A program made the position numbers and the translations under genes. From NCBI RefSeq assembly GCF_030269925.1, contig NC_085118.1, positions 14,358,501-14,422,500 on the forward strand: DNA of 64,000 nucleotides, read 5' to 3'. The notes below the pieces were generated by a model that did not search any database, was not told where the DNA came from, and saw only the letters and a program-made list of their open reading frames with translations. This DNA comes from Bombyx mori (lineage: Eukaryota; Arthropoda; Insecta; Lepidoptera; Bombycidae). Positions 35,136 through 39,129 of the stretch are shown piece after piece; position 1 is the stretch's first letter, and each line of letters starts with the position of its first letter.

Positions 35136-37399
35136 ATAACCCTTTGTTTATTGTCAAATTCTTTCTTCTTGCTTTAAGTCGTAATCAAATTGAGAATAGG
35201 TTAATATTGTTTATCTTTATAGTTATTTGTCTATAGGTGTAGTCAAAATCTGTGATTGAAGTAATAGTCTTTGACAATAGAACCTTAATAATGTTCAAAC
35301 TTATAATTTCAATTAAATATAGTTGAATTTCGACTACTGCGGGACCACAAGCATTAATTATTACCATTTAGCCATTACCTATAATTTTTGTTAATTGTCA
35401 TACTTTGAGCTCACATAACATCACTTTTAAGCAATCCATAAAAATCAGTTTAATTTTCGTATCTGAAGTAAAACTGTTATATTCTTTGTACCAGGAGCAC
35501 TGCTGCTTGAGATAAAGGTTTTATCATGTATCCAAGCACAGATGCAAATTATAATTGTGTCTTCTAAGATTATGACTTCTAAGTTAACAACAAACACAAC
35601 AAACAAACAAACAAACGAGCCGAGCTGAGCCGAGCCGAGCCGAGCCGAGCCGAGCCGAGCCGAGCCGAGCCGAGCCGAGCCGAGCCGAGCCGAGCCGAGC
35701 CGAGCCGAGCCGAGCCGAGCCGAGCCGAGCCGAGCCGAGCCGAGCCGAGCCGAGCCGAGCCGAACCGAGCCGAGCCGAGCCGAGCCGAACCGATCCGAGC
35801 CGAGCCGAACCGAGTCGAGCCGAGCCGAGCCGAACCGAGCCGAGCCGAACCGAGCCGAGCCGAGCCGAACCGAGCCGAGCCGAACCGAGCCGAGCCGAGC
35901 CGAGCCGAGCCGAGCCAAACCGAACCAAACCAAACCAAACTAGATCAAATCAAATTATTTCAGATATGTCATTTGTCATTTTTTCAGAATTCGGTGTTCC
36001 TGGGCCCGGCGATCAGCGTGCCCCTTATGCTTCTAGCAGTGTACGGGATAGGCAGTGGCGACGACCCCCTGCCTATAGTGTGGAGGCTCGCGAGGGCTTG
36101 CTCCTTCCTGAGATATGGAATAGAGGGTCTGGTGGCCGCAATATATGGACCTCCGCGGGACGACCTTATATGCCCCAGCCATGTCGATATATGCGAGTAT
36201 AAGAACGTTAGGTGGGTCTTTTGTGAATTTTTTAATTTTTTATTTTAAAATTATCTTTTTTACGATTGACTCTAATGGTAAATGAATGATTTATTTTATT
36301 TCAGACGACAAGTCCATACGTGTACATAGTAACATTGACAACATATTTAAAATTACCAAAATAATTCAAATAAAAAATTAATTATATAAAAATTAATAAA
36401 AAATAATTATAAATCATATAAAAAATAAAAAAAAAACATTTCATTTAATGTTTTTATAATTGCGTTTTGTATCAGCATGTACAGTTCATACTAGATCTAG
36501 GTGTAGGATATAAATAAATAATGTAAATCGAAGTTTTCCTAATTTTAGTGGTTTATAAGCTAAAGCGGGTAGGTATCCAAATTATGTGTCTCGTATAGGA
36601 CTTATTAAATCAAATCGAAATTTCGGTTCCGTGTCTCGAGGTGGTTAAAGGCATTCACGTTGTGATGTCCATGGACTTCGGTAGCCACTATTCTGGGTGC
36701 TTACTTTGTCTACCAGGAGTTGTAGGTTCGGTTATTTGAAGTCGTCGTGGCCTAAGGGATATGACGTCCGGTGCATTCGTATCGAGCGATGCGGCTGTGC
36801 CGTTGTTCGAATCCTGCAGGAAGGTATAATTTTTTCTAATTAAATACGCACTTCACAAATGTTGAACAATAACATCTACAATGAAAGAATAGTATTGTGT
36901 CATAAAAATCAAACCAGCAAAAATTTGAATTTGCGGAATTACTGGTGGTAAGACCGTTTGTGAGTCTGCGCGAGTAGGTACCACCGCCCTGCCTATTACT
37001 GCCGTAAAGCAGTAATGCGTTTCGGTTTGAAGGGCGTGTCGTTGTACTGTTAAAACTGAGATACACATATCCCAAGGTGGATTTCGCATTATGTTGCTGA
37101 TGTCCATGGGCTCCGATAACCACTTAACATGATATGGGCCGTGAGCTCGCCCACCCATCTAAGCAATCAAAAAAAAACTTCATTGCATTTTGTTTGTTTT
37201 CAGGTATTTTGTGAAGATAATGGGTATGTCAGGAGTGTCGTTCTGGGTGGATTTCGGCATTTTAACTGGCATGCTTCTCGGCATGAACCTGGCCGGTTAC
37301 TACTTGCTCCGGCAAAGGCTGTCCCCTAATTACGCGTTCAGAGCCATCAAGGTCATAGGCAATTTTGTAAAGACCAAAATGAGCGCTGCTAGCGGATGA
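688..37399 (+). CDS. ABCG-subfamily half transporter (ABCG1/ABCG4-like), 10 coding exons, 631 aa
   Basis: Spliced coding sequence: 688-805, 19953-20070, 22716-22905, 26701-26846, 30026-30264, 30991-31229, 32422-32590, 33299-33555, 35988-36211, 37204-37399 (1896 nt). Seen: NBD-first layout with Walker A GPSGAGKS (res. 61-68), Q-loop Gln108 in YIMQED, signature LSGGE (163-167), Walker B VIFLDE (183-188), D-loop GLDD and H-loop His220 in SLHTPS; then NPADF (266-270), a linker, and about six hydrophobic segments (near 353-372, 384-404, 430-452, 460-482, 494-514, 590-612). A polar Cys-containing loop (CPSHVDIC) lies before the last helix. Known for the family: half transporters dimerise and export sterols or other lipids. 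The G-x-x-R-D-L-R, F-R-K and NPADF contexts match ABCG1/4 better than White/Scarlet; the substrate is inferred only. The start has A at -3, G at +4 and an in-frame TGA at 664-666. Length is usual for a half transporter. Intron 1 (19 kb) and the rest are crowded with TEs. Confidence 0.95.
846..1090 (+). repeat. 250-bp tail repeat (type A), plus strand, in intron 1
   Basis: Runs from CTGGTGGTAGGACC to CTAAGCAATAAA-like poly-A, about 40 bp after exon 1. No tRNA-like head. Confidence 0.85.
1535..1956 (+). mobile_element. Non-autonomous Helitron (422 bp, family H1)
   Basis: Starts TCTATATATTAATACG, ends CTAG with a GTCGAA/TTCGA-type hairpin about 12 nt before the end, and sits between A and T as Helitrons do. 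Related copies are at 10031-10461 and 16160-16583 (reverse) and in intron 8; its 3' half is also part of the satellite unit after 44.5 kb. No coding capacity. Confidence 0.8.
2122..2368 (-). mobile_element. Non-autonomous Helitron (247 bp, family H2)
   Basis: On the minus strand it begins TCTATACTAATATATAAA and ends in CTAG after a GC-rich GAAGCGGACGAG block. Flanked by A and T. A close copy is at 32651-32902. Confidence 0.75.
2369..3229. other. AT-rich intron 1 sequence, nothing recognised
   Basis: No open frame of note and no repeat family recognised. Confidence 0.4.
3230..3395 (+). repeat. Bm1-type SINE, 3' fragment
   Basis: Has AGTGTTAGCAACGT, GAGCCCCGTGAGCTCACCTA and TAGGTAGGAAGA followed by poly-A, the 3' end of the Bm1 family. 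The 5' part is missing. It opens with repeated GCTAGTGCTAGG-like hexamers. Confidence 0.75.
3396..4009. other. Intron 1, nothing recognised
   Basis: AT-rich; no coding or repeat signature seen. Confidence 0.35.
4010..4086 (+). repeat. Tail repeat (type A), 3' end only
   Basis: Only the last 75 bp: TGTCTATGGGCACCAG through GTGGGCTGTGAACTCG to an AATAAAAG tail. Confidence 0.75.
4526..4762 (-). repeat. Tail repeat (type A), minus strand
   Basis: Same hallmark blocks in reverse order. The flanking AATGCSTTTTATAATTTAGCG sequence is repeated on both sides (about 4429-4460 and 4770-4800), as after an insertion with a long target duplication. Confidence 0.85.
4890..5105 (-). mobile_element. Non-autonomous Helitron, Lep1-like (216 bp)
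   Basis: On the minus strand it starts TCTATACTAATATTATAAAG, has an AAGATTTGTTTGTTTG block and ends in GCGGGTCGCTAG. Related ends occur at 31813-32260 and 40822-42238. Confidence 0.75.
5364..5611 (+). repeat. Tail repeat (type A), plus strand
   Basis: Complete tail from CTGGTGGTAGGACC to poly-A, adjoining the SINE that follows. Confidence 0.85.
5612..5847 (-). repeat. tRNA-derived SINE, complete, minus strand
   Basis: The minus-strand head GTCTGGTGTAGTGGTAAGTG fits a pol III A box, and GGGTTCGAATCCC is a B box. About 150 bp of AT-rich body follows, then an end containing GTAACACAAGTTCC. The head cannot fold into a full acceptor stem, so this is a SINE head and not a tRNA gene. Confidence 0.75.
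6148..6391 (+). repeat. Tail repeat (type A), plus strand
   Basis: Complete tail, CTGGTGGTAGGGCC to CTAAGCAATAAA and poly-A. Confidence 0.85.
6392..7325. other. AT-rich intron 1 sequence, nothing recognised
   Basis: Several A-runs and T-runs; no coding or repeat signature. Confidence 0.35.
7330..7490 (+). repeat. Possible RTE-type LINE 3' fragment
   Basis: The block GGCCCATGGTCAGCAGTGGAC resembles the LINE ends at 26350-26420 and 38350-38395 (CCTATGTCCAGCAGTGG). Short and degraded. Confidence 0.4.
7722..8028 (-). repeat. Bm1-type SINE, minus strand
   Basis: Contains the Bm1 hallmarks in reverse: GGTGAGCTCACGAGGCTC, GAGAAGATCCGGCGAGAAAC, CTCAGTGGGCTGTGT and TTTACTCGTCGAGCCC. Confidence 0.85.
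8030..9078. other. Intron 1, nothing recognised
   Basis: AT-rich with two T-runs near 8430 and 8605; no supported gene. Confidence 0.35.
9080..9455 (-). repeat. Bm1-type SINE, minus strand, longer copy
   Basis: Same Bm1 blocks as 7722-8028 but extending further toward the 5' end (GGATCCGTAATGAGGG onward, to CATGTCGTACCGCC). Reading frames across it are incidental. Confidence 0.8.
9529..9650 (-). repeat. Tail repeat (type A), diverged partial
   Basis: Retains CATCTACAACGTAAATGC, AAACGCATTACTGCTTCACG and GTCCTACCGCC; the proximal part is lost. Confidence 0.7.
10031..10461 (-). mobile_element. Non-autonomous Helitron (431 bp, family H1), minus strand
   Basis: Reverse copy of the 1535-1956 element: CTAG at 10031, hairpin GTCGAAATTCGAC, TC end at 10460-10461, flanked by A and T. 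Confidence 0.8.
10604..10817 (-). mobile_element. Non-autonomous Helitron (214 bp)
   Basis: Minus strand begins TCACTACATAGTATAAAAC and ends GCGGGTCGCTAG. Flanked by A and T. Confidence 0.7.
11180..11305 (-). repeat. LINE 3' end (type B), 5'-truncated, minus strand
   Basis: Hallmarks: ATTGCCATCGTAGGCAGACG, GGTTACCGTCGCCCATG, GCAATGCCAGGGGCAGAGCC, GCTGCCTACC. The longer copy at 17886-18180 encodes the end of a LINE ORF2, so these short copies are LINE tails. Confidence 0.8.
11669..11795 (-). repeat. LINE 3' end (type B), minus strand
   Basis: Second copy of the same LINE tail, preceded by AT-rich sequence and T-rich on its plus-strand left edge. Confidence 0.8.
11796..12180. other. Intron 1, nothing recognised
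   Basis: AT-rich, no signature. Confidence 0.35.
12200..12560 (+). repeat. LINE 3' end with ORF2 C-terminus (pseudogene fragment)
   Basis: Plus-strand translation gives WYGHMMRRE, a [10 protein letters not shown] block and a short tail, the usual C-terminus of RTE/CR1-type LINE ORF2 proteins. A stop replaces the expected Trp after RPKKT, and another follows. The 3' end is a GA-rich tail (AGAAAAAGAAGAAGAAG). Confidence 0.65.
12565..13008. other. Intron 1, nothing recognised
   Basis: Contains ATAATAATAAT microsatellite near 12598 and AT-rich sequence. Confidence 0.35.
13009..13438 (-). repeat. Full-length tRNA-headed SINE with type A tail, minus strand
   Basis: The minus strand begins AAAGTCGTCGTGGTCTAAAG (A-box-like), then GGTGTTCGAATCCC (B box), a body with AATTCGTACTCAACAAATG, and the type A tail. 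Matching full copies are at 30493-30936 and 36737-37175. Links the abundant tail repeat to a pol III-type SINE. Confidence 0.8.
13590..14062 (+). repeat. Bm1-type SINE, diverged long copy
   Basis: Matches Bm1 from about AAACCCGTCGATTGCGTCG through GTGGTAGATTCTGCGAAG and GAGCCCCGTGAGCTCACCTA to a poly-A; an internal segment is missing. Confidence 0.7.
14109..14250 (-). repeat. Probable LINE tail fragment
   Basis: A T-run followed by GC-richer sequence (GGAGGAAATCGCCGGGCTTCC) unlike its surroundings. Family not identified. Confidence 0.35.
14251..15148. other. Intron 1, nothing recognised
   Basis: No coding or repeat signature seen. Confidence 0.35.
15150..15705 (-). repeat. Bm1-type SINE, longest copy, minus strand
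   Basis: About 550 bp. Includes the usual 3' half plus a GC-rich 5' segment (CGTCGCGTCCCCTTGCGGG, CCTGCCTATTGAGGCAGG), probably close to full length. Confidence 0.8.
15735..15982 (+). repeat. Tail repeat (type A), plus strand
   Basis: Complete tail ending in CTAAGCAATAAA and poly-A. Confidence 0.85.
16160..16583 (-). mobile_element. Non-autonomous Helitron (family H1), diverged, minus strand
   Basis: CTAG at 16160, hairpin GGTCGAAACTCGACC, and GCTTCACGTATTTATATATA at the far end. Immediately abutted by a second Helitron 3' end (CTAGCGACCCGCCC at about 16585). Confidence 0.65.
16770..16910 (+). repeat. LINE 3' end (type B), plus strand
   Basis: Reads GGTAGGCAGCGGCTTGGC through GGCATTGCTGAAGTCCATGG to CCTACAAAGGCAATAAA and poly-A. 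Confidence 0.8.
16911..17419. other. Intron 1, nothing recognised
   Basis: A short CAGA microsatellite near 16924, otherwise AT-rich. Confidence 0.35.
17421..17596. mobile_element. Foldback MITE-like element (176 bp)
   Basis: Two arms of about 65 bp are inverted near-copies: the left runs from AGTGTGCTTAGTG through TTTTTTAACGTTCTCGA to TTTGTATGGAGTT, and the right is its reverse complement with a few changes. Only about 40 bp separate them. No clear target duplication. Confidence 0.75.
17796..18335 (+). repeat. Tail repeat (type A) split by a LINE fragment
   Basis: The 5' part (17796-17885) ends at GCGTTTCGGTTT and the rest resumes at about 18188 with GAAGGGCGGAGCAGCCG. The intervening 300 bp is a minus-strand LINE end. 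Confidence 0.75.
17886..18182 (-). pseudogene. LINE ORF2 C-terminal fragment (type B, extended copy)
   Basis: The minus strand reads [11 protein letters not shown]...[12 protein letters not shown]...LNG in one frame, the usual end of a non-LTR ORF2, then the type B tail. Only the last 80 or so codons remain. Confidence 0.65.
18340..19498. other. Intron 1, nothing recognised
   Basis: AT-rich; a GA-rich stretch at 19432-19460. No supported gene. Confidence 0.35.
19500..19850 (+). repeat. Bm1-type SINE, plus strand, next to exon 2
   Basis: From GACGTCGCCCAAAACACG through CGATCCGGCGGTAGATTC and GTTTGAGCCCCGTG to poly-A; ends about 100 bp before the exon 2 acceptor. Confidence 0.85.
19953..20070 (+). 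CDS. ABCG exon 2 (Walker A)
   Basis: Acceptor TTCATAG precedes 19953 and donor GTGAGC follows 20070. It carries GPSGAGKS, the ATP phosphate-binding P-loop, followed by LLNILAGY, typical of ABCG1/4. Enters in phase 1 and leaves in phase 2. Confidence 0.95.
20080..20240 (-). repeat. LINE tail scrap joined to a Bm1 fragment
   Basis: ATTGCCCTTGTAGGCAAACGG (type B start) fuses directly to a 130-bp minus-strand Bm1 piece (GAGAAACTCAGTGGGCTGTG). It begins about 15 bp after the exon 2 donor. Confidence 0.65.
20281..20455 (+). repeat. Tail repeat (type A), old diverged copy
   Basis: Recognisable GGGGCAGCCGTTGTA and CACTTAAGACCAGGTGG but many substitutions elsewhere. Confidence 0.55.
20456..21092. 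other. Intron 2, nothing recognised
   Basis: AT-rich sequence before the mariner. Confidence 0.35.
21095..22403 (-). mobile_element. maT-type mariner (DD37D), complete 1309-bp element
   Basis: Inverted ends CCTAGTCAGGTCATAA at 21095 and its reverse complement ending at 22403, matching over about 27 bp with few differences. TA flanks both sides (21093-21094, 22404-22405), the Tc1/mariner target duplication. The transposase lies on the minus strand in two frames. In intron 2, opposite to the ABCG gene. Confidence 0.92.
21220..22384 (-). pseudogene. maT mariner transposase, one frameshift
   Basis: First part 22384-21764 (likely start at the internal Met of MEWTLKED, about 22261): paired helix-turn-helix region with GRPRS linker and first catalytic Asp in ILFSDEKIF. 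Second part 21759-21220: second Asp in [12 protein letters not shown] and third in [12 protein letters not shown] count 37 residues between the second and third Asp, the maT/DD37D spacing. The two parts are separated by a 9-A run at 21767-21775; its length shifts the frame just after FTVEES. Otherwise no internal stop, so the copy is young or recently inactive. Confidence 0.88.
22716..22905 (+). CDS. ABCG exon 3 (Q-loop)
   Basis: Acceptor TTTGTCAG, donor GTAATT. Encodes [12 protein letters not shown] and the Q-loop YIMQEDLL, then the start of the helical subdomain. An unspliced frame would run into the intron and stop within 15 bases, which supports the donor. Confidence 0.95.
23000..23115 (-). 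repeat. LINE 3' end (type B), minus strand
   Basis: T-run, ATTGCCCTTGTAGGCAGACG, GGTTACCGTCGCCCATGG, to CTGCCTACCGCAAT. Confidence 0.85.
23200..23239. repeat. Perfect hairpin, 16-bp arms
   Basis: AACGTTATGTTTATAA and its exact reverse complement separated by 8 nt. Could be a remnant of a foldback element; a small-RNA precursor is possible but unsupported. Confidence 0.6.
23330..23577 (-). repeat. Tail repeat (type A), minus strand
   Basis: All hallmark blocks present in reverse, T-run to GAGTTCTTACCACC. Confidence 0.85.
23578..24700. other. Intron 3, mostly unrecognised
   Basis: AT-rich. No gene; the last 100 bp before the transposase fragment are of unknown origin. Confidence 0.35.
24704..24946 (+). 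pseudogene. Second maT-like transposase, C-terminal fragment
   Basis: Open frame to TAA at 24944-24946: [17 protein letters not shown] (third catalytic Asp region), then [12 protein letters not shown] and NGDHFE. Similar in layout to the C-terminus of the 21.2-22.4 kb copy but clearly diverged, so from a different subfamily. The first two thirds are absent and no inverted ends were found. Confidence 0.8.
24950..26335. other. Intron 3, mostly unrecognised
   Basis: Contains GGAACGAAGTTCCTTACGG (25679) and its near reverse complement at 26105-26123, perhaps ends of a degraded foldback element. No gene seen. Confidence 0.35.
26340..26425 (+). repeat. RTE-like LINE 3' tip
   Basis: GGCCTATGTCTAGCAGTGG followed by a GCTGATGATGATGAT tail, as at 38340-38395. 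Confidence 0.6.
26701..26846 (+). CDS. ABCG exon 4 (signature and Walker B)
   Basis: Acceptor TTTGCAG, donor GTGAGT. Encodes [16 protein letters not shown] and VIFLDEPT, the ABC signature and the catalytic Walker B glutamate. Enters in phase 0 and leaves in phase 2. Confidence 0.96.
26945..27190 (-). repeat. Tail repeat (type A), minus strand
   Basis: Hallmark blocks present with several substitutions; about 100 bp after exon 4. Confidence 0.85.
27505..27754 (+). repeat. tRNA-headed SINE with inverted head fragment
   Basis: A plus-strand head (GAAGTCGTCGTGGCCTAAAG, B box GTGTTCGAATCCC) and body run to AGGACTTTTGTGAGTCCGG, then an inverted copy of the first 21 bp of the head at 27734-27754. 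The tail is missing. Confidence 0.65.
27755..28305. other. Intron 4, nothing recognised
   Basis: AT-rich; no signature. Confidence 0.35.
28310..28745. repeat. Interspersed repeat of unidentified class
   Basis: Contains TTTCGGAAACGGCTCCAACG, GATAAATCGATCTAGCTACG and CCGCTTCGCTTCAGGTG, blocks that look like a common lepidopteran repeat, possibly Helitron-related. Ends not defined. Confidence 0.4.
28746..29745. other. Intron 4, nothing recognised
   Basis: AT-rich, with CTCGAGATG/CATCTCGAG-like motifs near 28860-28920; no gene. Confidence 0.35.
29750..29984 (-). repeat. Tail repeat (type A), minus strand, before exon 5
   Basis: Lacks about 10 bp of the middle block; ends about 40 bp upstream of the exon 5 acceptor. 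Confidence 0.8.
30026..30264 (+). CDS. ABCG exon 5 (D-loop, H-loop, NPADF)
   Basis: Acceptor GTTTCAG, donor GTGAGT. Completes the threonine codon before GLDD, then has the H-loop histidine in VICSLHTPS and ends in NPADF. A minus-strand tail repeat ends about 40 bp before this exon. Confidence 0.95.
30493..30936 (-). repeat. Full-length tRNA-headed SINE with type A tail, minus strand
   Basis: Same structure as 13009-13438: head GTCGTCGTGGCCTAAAGG, B box GTGTTCGAATCCC, body, 250-bp tail. Fills most of intron 5 and ends about 55 bp before exon 6. Confidence 0.82.
30991..31229 (+). CDS. ABCG exon 6 (linker between NBD and membrane domain)
   Basis: Acceptor TGTTTCAG, donor GTGCGT. Encodes EVSSGEYG, a charged linker of about 50 residues, and [16 protein letters not shown], the amphipathic connecting helix typical of ABCG proteins. 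Confidence 0.94.
31230..31810. other. Intron 6, first part, nothing recognised
   Basis: A tandem AAAAAGTAACTCTATTGA duplication at 31394-31427; otherwise unrecognised. Confidence 0.35.
31813..32260 (-). mobile_element. Lep1-like non-autonomous Helitron (448 bp), minus strand
   Basis: Minus-strand 5' end TAATATTATAAAGAGGAAAG with AGATTTGTTTGTTTG. The 3' end is GC-rich (CCGAGCGGAGCCGGAGCG) but the terminal CTAG is altered to CTTG. Confidence 0.65.
32422..32590 (+). CDS. ABCG exon 7 (transmembrane helices 1-2)
   Basis: Acceptor GATTCCAG, donor GTAAGT. Two hydrophobic segments: [13 protein letters not shown], and [18 protein letters not shown]. Phase 0 in, phase 1 out. Confidence 0.94.
32651..32902 (-). 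mobile_element. Non-autonomous Helitron (252 bp, family H2), minus strand
   Basis: CTAG at 32651-32654, TC end at 32901-32902 preceded by TATATTAGTATA. Close copy of 2122-2368. Begins 60 bp after exon 7. Confidence 0.75.
33299..33555 (+). CDS. ABCG exon 8 (transmembrane helices 3-4)
   Basis: Acceptor GTTTCCAG, donor GTAAGT. Encodes [20 protein letters not shown], the family pattern before helix 3, then two further hydrophobic stretches. Confidence 0.94.
33560..34010. other. Intron 8, first part: LINE scrap and Helitron 3' end
   Basis: 33575-33675 has type B LINE-tail-like GCCTATAAGGGCAATAAA. Near 33775-33835 is an H1 Helitron 3' hairpin region (GTCGATTTCGAC, ACCACTAG). Confidence 0.45.
34019..34854 (-). 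mobile_element. hAT-like element, 836 bp, with 8-bp target duplication
   Basis: Flanked on both sides by CACTACGT (34011-34018 and 34855-34862), the 8-bp duplication typical of hAT. Ends are imperfect inverted repeats (CAGTGATTATCAAACTTAT against CAGTCTTTCTCAAAGTGGG), followed on each side by CGCCCCC-rich sequence. It sits inside a Helitron copy near that element's 5' end. Confidence 0.82.
34310..34700 (-). pseudogene. hAT transposase C-terminal (dimerisation) fragment
   Basis: Minus-strand translation: a region with [15 protein letters not shown], an in-frame stop, then [20 protein letters not shown] and RNHLQV. This is the conserved C-terminal hAT/ZBED dimerisation segment (pattern YLCExGFS). 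The catalytic part is gone, so the element is a non-autonomous deletion derivative. Confidence 0.75.
34855..35350 (+). mobile_element. Non-autonomous Helitron (family H1), main part, with CA microsatellite
   Basis: Continues after the hAT with GTGAAGCAAAAAC and CGGACGGAGAAGTATGA, through TTTCAATTAAATATAG to the 3' hairpin GTTGAATTTCGAC. The terminal CTAG is changed to CAAG. A long CA tract (35024-35133) has expanded where other copies have a short CA run. Confidence 0.7.
35024..35133. repeat. (CA)n microsatellite
   Basis: About 110 bp of CA repeats with a few CG interruptions in the first half; pure in the second half. Confidence 0.95.
35385..35940 (+). repeat. Single copy of the satellite half-unit with GAGCC tract, in intron 8
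   Basis: TTAATTGTCATACTTTGAGC through CAGGAGCACTGCTGCTTGAG and CAAACAAACAAACAAACGAG, then (GAGCC)n from 35617 to 35917, with AACC variants in its later part, then AAACC and ATCAA tails. The same order is found in each unit of the array after 44.3 kb. Ends about 48 bp before exon 9. Confidence 0.85.
35988..36211 (+). CDS. ABCG exon 9 (transmembrane helix 5, external loop)
   Basis: Acceptor TTTTTTCAG, donor GTGGGT. Encodes [19 protein letters not shown] and the loop with CPSHVDIC. Only about 50 bp separate this exon from the end of a 300-bp GAGCC tract in intron 8. Confidence 0.94.
36279..36330 (+). repeat. Intron 9 block shared with satellite units
   Basis: AAATGAATGATTTATTTT followed by ATTTCAGACGACAAGT and GTACATA matches the start of every array unit almost exactly. 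It lies 70 bp after exon 9. Confidence 0.8.
36331..36736. other. Intron 9, AT-rich, with a block also found beside the array
   Basis: ATTGCGTTTTGTATCAGCA at 36461 is repeated at 44116. A degraded type A tail scrap lies near 36620-36700. Confidence 0.45.
36737..37175 (+). repeat. Full-length tRNA-headed SINE with type A tail, plus strand
   Basis: Head GAAGTCGTCGTGGCCTAAGG, B box TTGTTCGAATCC, body and diverged tail to poly-A. Ends about 30 bp before the exon 10 acceptor. Confidence 0.8.
37204..37399 (+). CDS. ABCG exon 10 (transmembrane helix 6, stop)
   Basis: Acceptor GTTTTCAG. Encodes the last helix ([18 protein letters not shown]) and a short basic cytosolic tail ending at the TGA at 37397-37399. 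A plus-strand SINE ends about 30 bp before the acceptor. Confidence 0.94.
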
Positions 37400-37727
37400 C
37401 GTAAAATAGATAAAGTTCGGTTTGATAGAGATGTTACGTGTTTTCCCTAGCGGCTTAGTGGTGTCGCACGAGTAGGTTCGATACTGGGCATGTCCTGAGT
37501 GACTACTCATGTCTGTTTCAGAGGACCAACTACCGTCAGCCTGCCTAAGCTAGTGGAAATAGTTTTAGTACTCTAATATAATTTTTTTAAGTTTCTTCAA
37601 TCATTATTCCCGCATTTAATCGTTAGACGTGCCAAGCTTATATTCATGTATTATAATTGACGAATGAAGAAAAAAAAGGTATTTTAATACGTATAAAGTT
37701 AACTTTAAAAAAAGTTTTATAGTATTG

Positions 37728-37870
37728 TCTGTCATCTCTGTCAACGAGTATTGTAAAGATTACTTAACGGTGAGCAGCAAGTTGGCATTGCTGACGTCCA
37801 TGGGCGACGGTAACCACTTACCATCAGGTAGGCCGTATTCCCGTCTGTCTACAAAGGTAGTTAAAAAAAA
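37728..37870 (+). repeat. LINE 3' end (type B), plus strand, in the ABCG 3' flank
   Basis: GTCAACGAGTATTGTAAAG, TTGGCATTGCTGACGTCC, then TCTACAAAGGTAG and poly-A. Confidence 0.8.
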
Positions 37871-37929
37871 CATTGTACTTTAGATACTGTTATACAAAGT
37901 GCTATTATTATCATGTTCCGAACAATGGA

Positions 37930-37935
37930 AATAAA
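37930..37935 (+). terminator. Candidate polyadenylation signal AATAAA for the ABCG gene
   Basis: First clear AATAAA after the stop codon, about 530 bp downstream; another is at 38008-38013. A LINE tail (37728-37870) lies between stop and signal, so the 3' UTR would contain repeat sequence. Not verified by transcript data. Confidence 0.3.
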
Positions 37936-38129
37936 TTAAAAATGTAATCGAAATTGAACATAATTTATTGTGACGCAAAATATTAAGGAGGGTAGGGTAA
38001 TATTATTAATAAACGTTCAACATTATATTCTTAGAAAATATCTCAAAATTTCCGTGAGACGGTCTCTGAATTATTAAGTTTCATTGATCGATTTCTTGAT
38101 GATTGATTGGTGATTATAGTCCTCAATCT

Positions 38130-38396
38130 GTAAACACAATACAAGTATGTAAGGACAATATACATCTGTCGAGCCAGCGACGCCAGGTGGGGGGGAAAGT
38201 CCTCGAATGGAGGCCACGGATGGGTACAAGGAGCGTGGGGCGTCCTCCAACCCGGTGGACTGACGACTTAGTGCGCACGGCGGGAAGTCGTTGGATGCGG
38301 AAGGCGGAGGACCGCATTATGTGGAAGGCATTGGGGAAGGCCTATGTCCAGCAGTGGGCAGATAAAGGCTGATGATGATGATGATGATGATGAATA
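38130..38396 (+). pseudogene. RTE-like LINE ORF2 C-terminus and 3' tail
   Basis: Reads VGRPPTRWTDDLVRTAGS, then W-x-R-K-A-E-D-R-x-x-W and KAYVQQW, ending in TGA and a (GAT)n tail. This is the standard C-terminal region of RTE-clade ORF2. 5'-truncated to about 75 codons. Confidence 0.8.
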
Positions 38397-38560
38397 CAAG
38401 TAAGTTAGTAAGTAAAAACTTAGCGTGTGTTTAAATTTAATGTCTATCTCTATTAACATCATTCCTTTGTAAGTATAATTTGTAACCAGATTGTCATCTT
38501 TGATTAGTTCCCGTTTATTTATTTATATATTTGTATCATCCCAGTGTGATAATCATTGAC

Positions 38561-39059
38561 CTTTGACTGTCACTAGGGTCACCGGTACCCTACGTAGCAC
38601 ACTGAAGTAATTTAAGTCGATTTCTGTTACTAAGGCGCCGGAATATCTAATAGACTCTGGGAGAGACGAATCCGAACGATACTGAGAATGAATCACCCCA
38701 TAGACACAGCCCACTGAGCTTCTCGCCGGATCTCCTCAGTGGGTCGCGTTTCCGATCCGGTGGTAGATTCTGCGAAAGACTGTTCTTGCTAGGGCCAGTG
38801 TTAGCAACTCTTCCGGTTTGAGCCCCGTGAGCTCACCTACATGTTAGGGTGAAGCTGAAATAGGCTCTCAAGGCTATCAGCATAGGTAGGTATAAAAAAA
38901 AAGAATGAATCTATTTCTAAGCGACTAAAAGACGAAAACTGATATTAACAAACCAAAGAAAGGCAAAGTTAGTCAATCCAGGTGCTTAGTAACAGAAATC
39001 GTCATAATTACTTGACTGCGCCGCGTAGGGCACCGGTGACCTACACGGCAGTCAAAAGG
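38561..39059. mobile_element. Foldback element with an inserted Bm1
   Basis: Arms 38561-38637 and 38982-39059 are inverted near-copies: CTTTGACTG, then GGTCACCGGT, CCCTACG, and GATTTCTGTTACTAAG. The interior holds a Bm1 SINE, so the original element was roughly 270 bp. Confidence 0.75.
38697..38903 (+). repeat. Bm1-type SINE, plus strand, inside a foldback element
   Basis: GACACAGCCCACTGAGCTTC to GCATAGGTAGG and poly-A. Confidence 0.85.
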
Positions 39060-39129
39060 CTAATTTTAATAAATATAATAATACTTGAGTAGGACATATC
39101 TAGTGATTTTTAAAATCAATGTATTTAGT

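Noticed and set aside
35445..35940. Long reading frames with LGSAR or SRAEP repeats over GAGCC tracts here and throughout 45-64 kb
   Set aside because: A 5-bp repeat lacking stop words is open in all frames on both strands; lengths track the repeat only. Not genes.
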